NCBI GenBank assembly: GCA_001768125.1
Contig: MENB01000093.1
Span: 1 to 8,101 of the forward strand
Reading direction: 5' to 3'
Length of the DNA: 8,101 nt
Origin: Armatimonadetes bacterium RBG_19FT_COMBO_69_19
GTDB lineage: Bacteria > Sysuimicrobiota > Sysuimicrobiia > Sysuimicrobiales > Kaftiobacteriaceae
Shown piece after piece: positions 1 through 5,477 of the stretch. Numbering within the stretch: the stretch's first letter is position 1; each line of letters begins with the position of its first letter. A program made the position numbers and the translations under genes. Under the pieces are notes generated by a model. The model was not told the origin of the DNA. It worked only from the letters and a program-made list of their open reading frames with translations, and made no database searches.

Positions 1-491
1 ACGAGATGTCCCGCCATGAGCCGCTGCTCGGCCTTGGGCTCGATCCGTTCTCGCACGAGCTCACCCCCGAGCGCCTGTACGAGATGTTGAAGGAGGAGCG
101 CGCCCAGCTGAAGCGCTTCCTCACGTTTCAGCGCCACGTCACTGGGATCGGCAACGCCTATTCGGACGAGATCCTGTGGGAAGGACGCCTTTCGCCGTTC
201 GTCGCGGCGGCGAAGCAGAAGCCCAACGATGCCGGCGTGCTGCTCGAGGCGATCCGGCGGACGCTCGGACGCGCACTTGAGGAGCACCGCGCCCACTTCA
301 GCGAGGAGCTGCCTTCGCGGGAGCCGCGCGAGCTGCTCCGGGTGCACCGCCATGGGGGCGAGCCCTGTCCCCGCTGCGGCACGCCCATCGCCGCGGTGGC
401 GTACGCGGAGAAGGAAACCTACTACTGCCCGGCGTGCCAGACCGGGGGGAAGGTGTACGCCGACCGGCGGATGTCGCGGCTGCTGAAGTGA
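1..491 (+). CDS. Fpg/Nei-family DNA glycosylase, C-terminal part (5' end outside window)
   Basis: Base-excision repair glycosylase/AP lyase of the Fpg/Nei family, acting on oxidised bases in DNA. The frame is open at the left edge, so the N-terminus with the catalytic Pro-Glu is missing; the ATG at 6 is probably internal. Visible parts are the helix-two-turn-helix segment (GIGNAYSDEILWEGRLSPF) and a C-terminal zinc finger, CPRC at about 367-378 and CPAC at about 426-437. The zinc finger aligns without gaps to E. coli Fpg, but the hairpin Arg (R258 in E. coli, which reaches into the damaged site) is Lys here (codon 411-413). The tail CQTGG...ADRRMSRLLK is typical of a Nei-like subfamily rather than canonical MutM. 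It ends 3 bases before the mutM relic. Family assignment is firm; substrate preference is not readable. Confidence 0.9.
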   Translation, partial: EMSRHEPLLGLGLDPFSHELTPERLYEMLKEERAQLKRFLTFQRHVTGIGNAYSDEILWEGRLSPFVAAAKQKPNDAGVLLEAIRRTLGRALEEHRAHFSEELPSREPRELLRVHRHGGEPCPRCGTPIAAVAYAEKETYYCPACQTGGKVYADRRMSRLLK

Positions 492-494
492 GGC

Positions 495-638
495 ATGCCT
501 GAGCTCCCCGAGGTCGAGACGCTCCGCCGCAGCCTGCGCCCGCTGATCGGCCGGACGATCGCCCGGGTGGACGTCCGGGTTGTCGCCGCGAGGTCCGGCG
601 GCCGGCCGGCATTTTACTGCCCGGGATGCCAGCGATGA
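495..638 (+). pseudogene. mutM: mutM (formamidopyrimidine-DNA glycosylase) relic with in-frame internal deletion
   Basis: A 47-codon open frame. It begins with the textbook MutM N-terminus, MPELPEVETLRR followed by SLRPLIGRTIARVDVRV, including catalytic Pro2 and Glu3. It ends with the textbook MutM C-terminus, GGRPAFYCPGCQR-stop, which is the second half of the zinc finger with its hairpin Arg. A full protein is usually about 270-290 residues, so about 230 internal residues are missing, with the join near codons 30-35. Neither the lesion-recognition domain nor the H2TH remains, and only one of the two zinc Cys pairs is left, so glycosylase activity is not expected. The ends are those of canonical MutM, a different subfamily from the gene just upstream. 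The relic could be a genuine deletion or an assembly collapse. Its stop lies 10 bases before the M20 start, so its translation could feed reinitiation there. Confidence 0.85.
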
Positions 639-648
639 CGGATCGGCG

Positions 649-1788
649 ATGATCACCATCGATCAAACCCTGTTGCGCGACGTCCTGCGCGGTCTCATCG
701 CCTGCAACTCCATCAACCCCTCGCTAGTTCCCGGCGCCCCGGGCGAAGGGCAGATCGCGCTCTATGTAACGACGGTCTGCCGCGACCTCGGGCTGGAGGC
801 CGAGCTCGTCGAGGCCGCCCACGGCCGGCCGAACGTCATCGCGACGCTGCGGGGGGAGGGCGGGGGACGCCGGCTGCTGCTCAACGGCCACCTCGACACG
901 GTCGCCGCGGAGGGGATGGACCGGCCCTTCGAGGCCGTCGAGCGCGAGGGCCGCTTCTACGGCCGGGGTGCGGTCGACATGAAGGGTTCGCTGGCCGCGA
1001 TGATCGCCGCCTCCGGCGCAGTGCGCGCGCACGGGCGCCTGGCGGGCGACCTCATCCTGACCTTTGTCGCCGACGAGGAGTACGCGAGCCTCGGCACGGA
1101 GGCCCTGGCGGGGACGGTCACGGCGGATGCCGCCATCGTCACCGAGCCGACCGCGCTCGCGATCGGCATCGCGCACAAAGGCTTCGCCTGGGTGCGGTTC
1201 GAGACCGGCGGGCGGGCCGCCCACGGCAGCGACTACCGCGAGGGGCGGGACGCCATCGCGGCGATGGGGCATGTGCTCGCCGAACTGCGCCGCCTCGAGT
1301 TGAACCGCCTCACCCAGCACCGGCATGCGCTGCTCGGCCGCCCTTCCGTGCACGCCTCACTCATCGAGGGCGGGGACGGTCTCAGCACCTATCCCAGCCG
1401 CTGCGTTCTTCAAGTGGAGCGGCGCACGCTTCCGGGAGAGACGGTGGCCGACATCGAGGCCGAGATGCTCGAGGTGCTCCAGCGCGGCGGCGGAGGCCGG
1501 GTCGAGGTCCTCTTCTTCCGTCCGGCCTACGAGGTGAGCCATGACGCGCCGATCGTGCAGACCCTCTCCTCGGCAGCGTCGCGGGTGCTGGGCTCGAGGC
1601 CCCCGCTGATCGGCCTCGCTCCGTGGATGGACTCGGCGATCCTCGGCGGGGCGGGCATCCCATCGGTGATCTTCGGGCCGGCCGGGGCCGGGGCGCACGC
1701 CGCGGAGGAATACGTGGAGATCGACAGCGTCGTGCGCTGCGCCGAGGTGCTGGCGTCCGCGGCCGTGGAGTTCTGCGGCGAGCGCTGA
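649..1788 (+). CDS. M20 family metallohydrolase (ArgE/DapE-like deacylase)
   Basis: A 379-residue cytosolic di-zinc amidohydrolase of the ArgE/DapE/CPG2 type, which removes acyl groups from N-acyl amino acids or cleaves peptides. The metal-site residues are complete: His81 and Asp83 in GHLDTV, Asp110 in GAVDMKG, Glu143/Glu144 in DEE, Glu166 in TEP and His350 in GAGAHAAEE. His192 in GRAAHGS lies in the lid/dimerisation domain (about 178-290). I chose ATG 649 because the family N-terminus (MITIDQTLLRDVLRGLIA) starts there; a TTG at 580 extends the frame but only reads through the mutM relic in another phase. No clear Shine-Dalgarno precedes 649, so coupling to the relic stop 10 bases upstream is possible. 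The stop overlaps the next start (TGATG). The exact substrate cannot be assigned; argE or dapE would be over-annotation. Confidence 0.9.
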   Translation: MITIDQTLLRDVLRGLIACNSINPSLVPGAPGEGQIALYVTTVCRDLGLEAELVEAAHGRPNVIATLRGEGGGRRLLLNGHLDTVAAEGMDRPFEAVEREGRFYGRGAVDMKGSLAAMIAASGAVRAHGRLAGDLILTFVADEEYASLGTEALAGTVTADAAIVTEPTALAIGIAHKGFAWVRFETGGRAAHGSDYREGRDAIAAMGHVLAELRRLELNRLTQHRHALLGRPSVHASLIEGGDGLSTYPSRCVLQVERRTLPGETVADIEAEMLEVLQRGGGGRVEVLFFRPAYEVSHDAPIVQTLSSAASRVLGSRPPLIGLAPWMDSAILGGAGIPSVIFGPAGAGAHAAEEYVEIDSVVRCAEVLASAAVEFCGER

Positions 1789-2573
1789 TGCCGCCCCTCG
1801 TCACCCTCCTCAGCGATTTCGGGTCCGGCAGTCCCTATCCGGCCGCGATGCGGGCTGTCCTGGCGGCCTATGGCGAGATGCGATGCATCGACATCAGCCA
1901 CGACGTGCCACCGCACGACGTCCGCGCCGGGGCATACCTCCTCTCCACGATCGTGCCGTTCACGCCCGCGGGGACGGTGCACGTTGCGGTCGTCGATCCC
2001 GGCGTCGGCACCTCGCGGCGCGCGCTCATCGTCGTCGCTGGCGGCCAGTACTTCGTGGGGCCGGACAACGGAGTGCTGATGCCGGCCGCGCGGAGGGCCG
2101 GCGCGCCCCGCGCCTACGTGATCACGGACGAGGCGCTGCTCCGCGGCGTGCGCTCGAGCACGTTCCACGGCCGCGACCTCTTCGCCCCCGCCGCGGGACG
2201 ACTCGCGCAGGGCACGCCGCCCGGCGTGCTCGGCGCCCCCGCCCCGGAGATCGTGGACCTCGATCTGGGCACCGGACGGGTCGTGCGTGGTGCGCTCGTC
2301 GGGGAGATCCTCTACGTGGACGCCTTCGGGAACCTGATCACCAACATCCCCGCTTCGCTGCTGCCCCCGGCAGGGACCCGCGTCATGTTGCGCGCGGGCC
2401 GCCGTCTGATGGTCGCGAGGGTAAGCCGCACCTACGGTGAGGCGGCCCGCGGGCGGCTCGTGGTCGTTCCCGGCAGCGACGGACTCGTGGAGATCGCCGT
2501 CCGAGAAGGACGGGCCTCGGTCGCGCTTCACGCTTCCGCGGGGGCCCCGGTCCGCCTCGGACCGGCGCGCTGA
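1788..2573 (+). CDS. S-adenosyl-L-methionine hydrolase (SAM hydroxide adenosyltransferase, DUF62 family)
   Basis: A 261-residue protein of the family that includes fluorinase, chlorinase and the widespread archaeal/bacterial SAM hydroxide adenosyltransferases, which split SAM into adenosine and methionine using water. Visible motifs are LLSDFG with Asp10, VVDPGVGTSRR (Asp70, Arg77), GPDNG (91-95), TFHGRD (His127) and DAFGNLITN (178-186). The Asp-Arg-His set has the same Asp-to-Arg spacing as the catalytic triad described for Pyrococcus PH0463 (Asp68, Arg75, His127), which favours hydrolysis over halogenation. The N-terminal two thirds is the SAM-binding domain; the rest is the small beta-barrel. 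The start overlaps the M20 stop by one base, so the two are translationally coupled. A longer open frame exists upstream but lies inside the M20 gene. Why a SAM hydrolase is coupled to a deacylase is unknown. Confidence 0.93.
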   Translation: MPPLVTLLSDFGSGSPYPAAMRAVLAAYGEMRCIDISHDVPPHDVRAGAYLLSTIVPFTPAGTVHVAVVDPGVGTSRRALIVVAGGQYFVGPDNGVLMPAARRAGAPRAYVITDEALLRGVRSSTFHGRDLFAPAAGRLAQGTPPGVLGAPAPEIVDLDLGTGRVVRGALVGEILYVDAFGNLITNIPASLLPPAGTRVMLRAGRRLMVARVSRTYGEAARGRLVVVPGSDGLVEIAVREGRASVALHASAGAPVRLGPAR

Positions 2574-2636
2574 GAATCTGGCAGAACTGGGGACTGCCTC
2601 GGGCCCAGACCGGGCAGGACATCAGCAAGGACCCGT

Positions 2637-2665
2637 TTGCCGACGGATGGCGATTCCTTTACAAT
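2637..2665 (+). promoter_or_regulatory. Sigma-70-like promoter for the thioredoxin-ccdA pair
   Basis: TTGCCG (2637-2642), a 17-base spacer, then TACAAT (2660-2665). The -10 box matches the consensus at 5 of 6 positions and the -35 box at 4 of 6, with optimal spacing, in a local dip in GC content. Initiation would be near 2672, about 14 bases before the GTG start at 2686. It lies just after the SAM hydrolase stop, so the redox pair probably has its own transcript. This is a pattern match only. Confidence 0.6.
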
Positions 2666-2673
2666 GGGGTCTT

Positions 2674-2677
2674 AGGA
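2674..2677 (+). promoter_or_regulatory. Ribosome binding site deciding the GTG start at 2686
   Basis: AGGA lies 8 bases before GTG 2686. The other in-frame candidate, ATG 2647, has no Shine-Dalgarno and lies upstream of the predicted transcription start near 2672, so GTG 2686 is preferred. Confidence 0.5.
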
Positions 2678-2685
2678 TTGACGCC

Positions 2686-3201
2686 GTGGAACACGTCCAA
2701 ACTCCCCACGCGTATCCAGGGTGGTGTGGGTACTGGGTCCCGGTCCTCGCGCTGGCGGCGCTGCTCGCGCTGACGCCGGCACAGGCCGCTCCCCCGCGGG
2801 CCCCGGTGTTCGATCTCGAGCTGTTCGACGGCACGACGTTCCGCCTGGCGGACGCGCGCGGCAGCGCGGTGGTGCTCCTGTTCTGGGCGCCATGGTGAAT
2901 CACGTGCAACCGTGACGCCCCCGGGTGGGAGCGGATCTGGCAAGACTGGAAAGGCAAGAACGTGCGGTTCGTGGGCGTCGGAGTGCTGGACTCGAAGGCG
3001 GCGTGCCTGGGTTTCGTCCGCAGGCACGGCCTGACGTTCGCAAACGGCTATGACGGCGAGGGGAGGGTCGCGAAGCTCTACGGTTTCACCTATCAGCCGT
3101 TCTGGGCGGTGATCGCCAAGGACGGCACGCTGGTGAAAGCGGGGTTCGGACCCTCGGGCGAGGCAGAACTCGTGTCCATGCTCAGGTCGATCACGAGATG
3201 A
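2686..3201 (+). CDS. Exported thioredoxin-fold selenoprotein candidate (DsbE/TlpA-like, UxxC active site; in-frame TGA 2896-2898)
   Basis: A 171-residue protein if TGA 2896-2898 is read as selenocysteine. Residues 1-34 look like a signal peptide (hydrophobic core WVPVLALAALLALTP, cleavage AQA|AP), though its n-region lacks Lys/Arg. The mature domain has the first strands (FDLELFDGTTFRLAD), then FWAPW-U71-I-T-C74-NRDAPGW, FVGVGVLDS, FVRRHGLTFANGYDGEGRVAKLYGF and cis-Pro138 in TYQPFWAVIAKDG. The FWxPWCxxCNxxAP and WQP patterns recall Mycobacterium DsbE (MPT53). The TGA replaces exactly the nucleophilic first Cys of CxxC, and the frame is undamaged on both sides. TGA is an ordinary stop elsewhere in this window, so the code is standard. 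The stop overlaps ccdA (ATGA). The protein should exchange electrons with CcdA outside the membrane. Alternatives are a recent TGC/TGT-to-TGA nonsense mutation or a sequencing error. The fold is certain; Sec decoding is inferred. Confidence 0.75.
2896..2898 (+). other. Putative selenocysteine codon (UGA) at the CxxC active site
   Basis: An in-frame TGA between TGG (Trp) and ATC-ACG-TGC (Ile-Thr-Cys). Family members have Cys here (W-C-x-x-C). It is the only in-frame stop between 2686 and 3199, and it sits at the one residue where Sec substitution is functionally expected. Confidence 0.7.
2916..2933 (+). promoter_or_regulatory. Candidate bacterial SECIS hairpin
   Basis: The stem pairs CGCCCC (2916-2921 region CGC+CCC) with GGG-A-GCG (2927-2933). 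That gives six G-C pairs, a bulged A at 2930 and the apical loop CGGGU (2922-2926). The loop begins 24 bases after the TGA; bacterial SECIS apical loops typically lie about 16-37 bases downstream and carry a G early in the loop, often in GGU, as here. A second perfect stem, TCACG/CGTGA (2900-2904 with 2911-2915, loop TGCAAC), directly precedes it and could stack on it. The E. coli-type bulged U is not evident, so SelB recognition is unproven. In GC-rich DNA short stems also arise by chance. Confidence 0.5.
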
Positions 3202-3926
3202 GCGACGTCAACCTGGTCCTGGCGTTTGGCGCCGGGGTGCTCGGGTTTGTCTCCCCGTGCATCGTGCCCCTGATCCCCGGGTACCTGTCGTTCGTCTCCG
3301 GCGTCTCGCTCGCCGAGTTGGACCTCGCCGCGCGGCGGGCCAAGCTCGGCCAGGTGCTCATCGCCACGGCGCTGTTCGTCCTGGGATTCTCCATCATCTT
3401 CACCGCGCTCGGCGCCTCGGCCTCGGCGCTCGGCTCATTCATCGTGGACAATCGCGTGGCGCTCGGCCGGGTGGGCGGCAGCGTAGTGGTGCTGCTCGGA
3501 CTGTCGGTGCTCGGCGTGGTCAAGGTCCCGGGGCTCGTCCGGGAGCGCCGGCTGCAGATGCAGCGCCGGCCGGGAGGCCTGCTGGGTGCCGTGCCTGTGG
3601 GCATGGCCTTCGGCTTCGCCTGGACGCCGTGCGTCGGCCCGGTGCTCGCCGCCATCTTGACGCTGGCCGCCACGACGCAAGGCGCGGGCGGCGGGGCGAT
3701 GCTGCTGTTCGCCTATTCGCTCGGTCTGGGCGTGCCGTTTCTCGTGGCAGCGGTGTTGATAACGACCGCGATCGACGGCTTCGCCTGGATCAGACGACAT
3801 GGCCGCGCGATCGAGACGTTCAGCGGCGCCTTCCTCGTGGTGATGGGTGGTGCCATGATCTTCGACCTGGTGTTCCGGCTCAACACCTGGATCCTCCGCG
3901 TGTTTCCCTTCCGGCCGGCGCTGTGA
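3198..3926 (+). CDS. ccdA: CcdA-family cytochrome c biogenesis / thiol-disulfide transmembrane protein
   Basis: A 242-residue membrane protein of the CcdA/DsbD-beta family. It carries reducing equivalents from cytoplasmic thioredoxin across the membrane to extracytoplasmic thioredoxin-fold proteins. The two signature cysteines are present: Cys21 in SPCIVPLIPGYLSF and Cys145 in AWTPCVGPVLAAIL, each in the first helix of an internally repeated three-helix half. Six hydrophobic segments are visible, at roughly 3-35, 52-76, 88-110, 128-158, 163-192 and 207-230. Length is normal for stand-alone CcdA. The start overlaps the stop of the upstream thioredoxin gene (ATGA), indicating coupled synthesis with its likely redox partner. 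Mycobacterium also keeps a CcdA-like gene beside its DsbE gene, as I recall. Assignment is secure; whether the final target is cytochrome c, another disulfide or a peroxide is unknown. Confidence 0.93.
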   Translation: MSDVNLVLAFGAGVLGFVSPCIVPLIPGYLSFVSGVSLAELDLAARRAKLGQVLIATALFVLGFSIIFTALGASASALGSFIVDNRVALGRVGGSVVVLLGLSVLGVVKVPGLVRERRLQMQRRPGGLLGAVPVGMAFGFAWTPCVGPVLAAILTLAATTQGAGGGAMLLFAYSLGLGVPFLVAAVLITTAIDGFAWIRRHGRAIETFSGAFLVVMGGAMIFDLVFRLNTWILRVFPFRPAL

Positions 3927-4036
3927 TCGTGCCCCTCCTCATCACGAGGGCGCCGGCGCACCAGACAAGCTGACTTCGACGCAATCTCCCGCCGATTCGG
4001 GGCGGCAGGGGAGCGGGCGGAGATCTCGACAGAGGC

Positions 4037-4043
4037 AGGGGGA
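4037..4043 (+). promoter_or_regulatory. Ribosome binding site of the S41 gene
   Basis: AGGGGGA lies 7 bases before ATG 4051. It supports that start over the out-of-frame ATG at 4043. The 124-base gap after ccdA (3927-4050) otherwise shows no convincing promoter or terminator. Confidence 0.55.
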
Positions 4044-4050
4044 TGTTGCC

Positions 4051-5403
4051 ATGAAGTCTCTCGGGGCAGTACTGCAGCGCGCGATGGCCGTGGTCATGAT
4101 GGTGGCGGTGCTTGCACCGCTCGCAGTGGCGCAGACCGCGTCGGTCAATGGACCGGAGCCGACGCTCGTCTTCGAGGCGCTGCGCGCGCTGCGGACCAAC
4201 TACGTCGATCCGATCGACGCGGCGAAGGTGCTCAACGGCGCCGCCGAAGGGCTCCGCTCGCAGCTCTCATCGGCGGGCGTGAGCGCCACCGTCGGCGGCA
4301 TCCCGGCCGGGACGGCGGAAGCCGAGGCGCGGCAGCTGTTCGGCGAGCAGTTCGCTTCGGCGGCCGCGGCGGCAGGCACCTCCCTGACGCCGGCGCAGCT
4401 GTCCTACGCCGCGATCCGGGGCATGACGGAAGCCTTCAAGGACTCGCACACCGGTTTCCTCACGCCGCAGCAGAACGCGGAGCGGCGCTCCCGCCAGCGG
4501 GGCCAGGCCGGGTTCACCGGCGTCGGGGTCATCCTGATGCCGAAGGACGACAAGTTCTTCGTCTGGTCCGTCATCCCGGGCGGTCCCGCCGAGGGCATGG
4601 GCGTGCGCGAGTTCGACCGGATCCTGAAGGTGAACGACGTGAGCACGACGGGGATGACCGTCGACCAGGTGTCGGGCATGATCCGCGGCGCGCCGGGGAC
4701 GCCGGTCACGCTGACGCTCGGGCGGTCGGGGCTGAGCGAGCCGTTGGCAATCACGATCACGCGGGGCCCGATCGTCGTGCCGTCCATCTTCAAGGCCGAG
4801 GTCGTCGAAGGCGGCATCGGCTACATCAAGCTCTACCAGTTCGTCGAAGGGACGGCGCGCGACTTCCGCGCCGCGCTGAGCCGGCTGATGGCCCAGCGGA
4901 TGCGGGTGCTCGTCCTCGACCTGCGCGGGAACGGCGGCGGCTACCTCCACGAACTGAACGGTGTGATGAACGCCCTGCTGCCGAACAACCTGCCCGTGTA
5001 CACGGAGATTCGGCAGGGCGGGATGACCCGGGTGCAGCGGACCAACGCGACGCCGATGCTGCCCACCACGATGCCGGTGTGGGTGCTGGTCGACGAGGGC
5101 AGTGCGTCCGCGGCCGAGCTGCTCTCCGCCGCGCTCCAGGAGAACAAGCGCGGCCAGCTGATCGGGGAGAAGACGGCCGGCGCGGTCGAGGCGAGCGTTA
5201 TGATCGATCTCTCGGACGGCTCCGCCCTCAGCGTGACGACCTTCCGCCTCGCCACGGGGCGCGGCGTGCGGCTGGAAGGGGTGGGGGTCCGGCCCGACAT
5301 CGAGGCCGTGCTCAGCGCCGCCGACATCGAGGCGGGTCAGGACCGGGTGCTCGGCACCGCGCTGCGGATGGCCCGGCAGTTCCTTGCGCAGTCGTCCCGC
5401 TAG
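4051..5403 (+). CDS. Exported S41 (C-terminal processing) peptidase-like protein with PDZ domain
   Basis: A 450-residue CtpA/Prc-like protein. A signal peptide is clear (MKSLGAVLQRAM, then a hydrophobic core, cleavage AVA|Q at 27/28). A helical N-terminal region (about 35-150) is followed by a PDZ domain (about 155-240, GFTGVGVILMP...GGPAEGMGVREFDRILKVN) and the S41 core (GIGYIKLYQF, VLVLDLRGNGGGYL, VDEGSASAAELLSAALQENK, GEKTAGAVEAS, then EGVGVRPDIEAV). The nucleophile position is Ser353. The general-base Lys expected 25 residues later (as in Tsp Ser430/Lys455) is Ala378, and the Gln expected four residues further on is Ser382. Lys374 is nearby. It is therefore either a variant active site, as some S41 branches have, or a non-catalytic scaffold. 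It would act in the periplasm or cell wall space. It is separated from ccdA by 124 bases and followed by a strong hairpin. Confidence 0.9.
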   Translation: MKSLGAVLQRAMAVVMMVAVLAPLAVAQTASVNGPEPTLVFEALRALRTNYVDPIDAAKVLNGAAEGLRSQLSSAGVSATVGGIPAGTAEAEARQLFGEQFASAAAAAGTSLTPAQLSYAAIRGMTEAFKDSHTGFLTPQQNAERRSRQRGQAGFTGVGVILMPKDDKFFVWSVIPGGPAEGMGVREFDRILKVNDVSTTGMTVDQVSGMIRGAPGTPVTLTLGRSGLSEPLAITITRGPIVVPSIFKAEVVEGGIGYIKLYQFVEGTARDFRAALSRLMAQRMRVLVLDLRGNGGGYLHELNGVMNALLPNNLPVYTEIRQGGMTRVQRTNATPMLPTTMPVWVLVDEGSASAAELLSAALQENKRGQLIGEKTAGAVEASVMIDLSDGSALSVTTFRLATGRGVRLEGVGVRPDIEAVLSAADIEAGQDRVLGTALRMARQFLAQSSR

Positions 5404-5433
5404 CCACCGACAGGAAGTTCCCGCACGCAACAT

Positions 5434-5469
5434 GAAGAGGGAAGAGGGTATGTAGCCTCTTCCCTCTTC
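5434..5469 (+). terminator. Perfect 14-bp hairpin between S41 and M20 genes (terminator-like)
   Basis: GAAGAGGGAAGAGG (5434-5447) pairs perfectly with CCTCTTCCCTCTTC (5456-5469) around the loop GTATGTAG. It starts 30 bases after the S41 stop. The sequence after it (CGTTTCC) is only a weak T-tract, so rho-independent termination would be imperfect. It ends 8 bases before ATG 5478, so any Shine-Dalgarno-like purine run (AAGAGG) for the next gene is buried in the stem. It could be a terminator, an attenuator, or a translational control or mRNA-stability element. Confidence 0.65.
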
Positions 5470-5477
5470 CGTTTCCT

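Noticed and set aside
580..648. TTG-initiated N-terminal extension of the first M20 gene
   Set aside because: The added residues do not resemble the family and cover the end of the mutM relic in another phase. The family N-terminus begins at ATG 649.
1527..2531. Long antisense open frame of 334 codons
   Set aside because: It is antisense to the M20 and SAM hydrolase genes, with a low-complexity Arg/His/Gly-rich composition and no recognisable motif. Such shadows are expected in GC-rich DNA.
2594..2617. Hairpin CTGCCT/GGGCAG after the SAM hydrolase as a terminator
   Set aside because: It has only six pairs including a G-T wobble, a long loop and no T-tract, so it is not distinguishable from chance.
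2896..2898. TGA reassigned as a sense codon (alternative genetic code)
   Set aside because: TGA ends the Fpg/Nei, M20, SAM hydrolase, CcdA and acyl-CoA dehydrogenase genes at family-typical lengths, mostly at overlaps with the next start. Only the single active-site TGA is read through.
2962..3201. A separate 79-residue gene starting at ATG 2962
   Set aside because: It lacks the first strands and the active-site motif of the thioredoxin fold and has no ribosome binding site. It continues the 2686 frame directly.
3989..4005. CCGCC/GGCGG hairpin between ccdA and the S41 gene as a terminator
   Set aside because: It has a five-pair stem in very GC-rich sequence with no T-tract.
4267..5433. Long antisense open frame of 388 codons opposite the S41 gene
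   Set aside because: It shows a similar shadow composition, while the sense strand carries unmistakable PDZ and S41 motifs.
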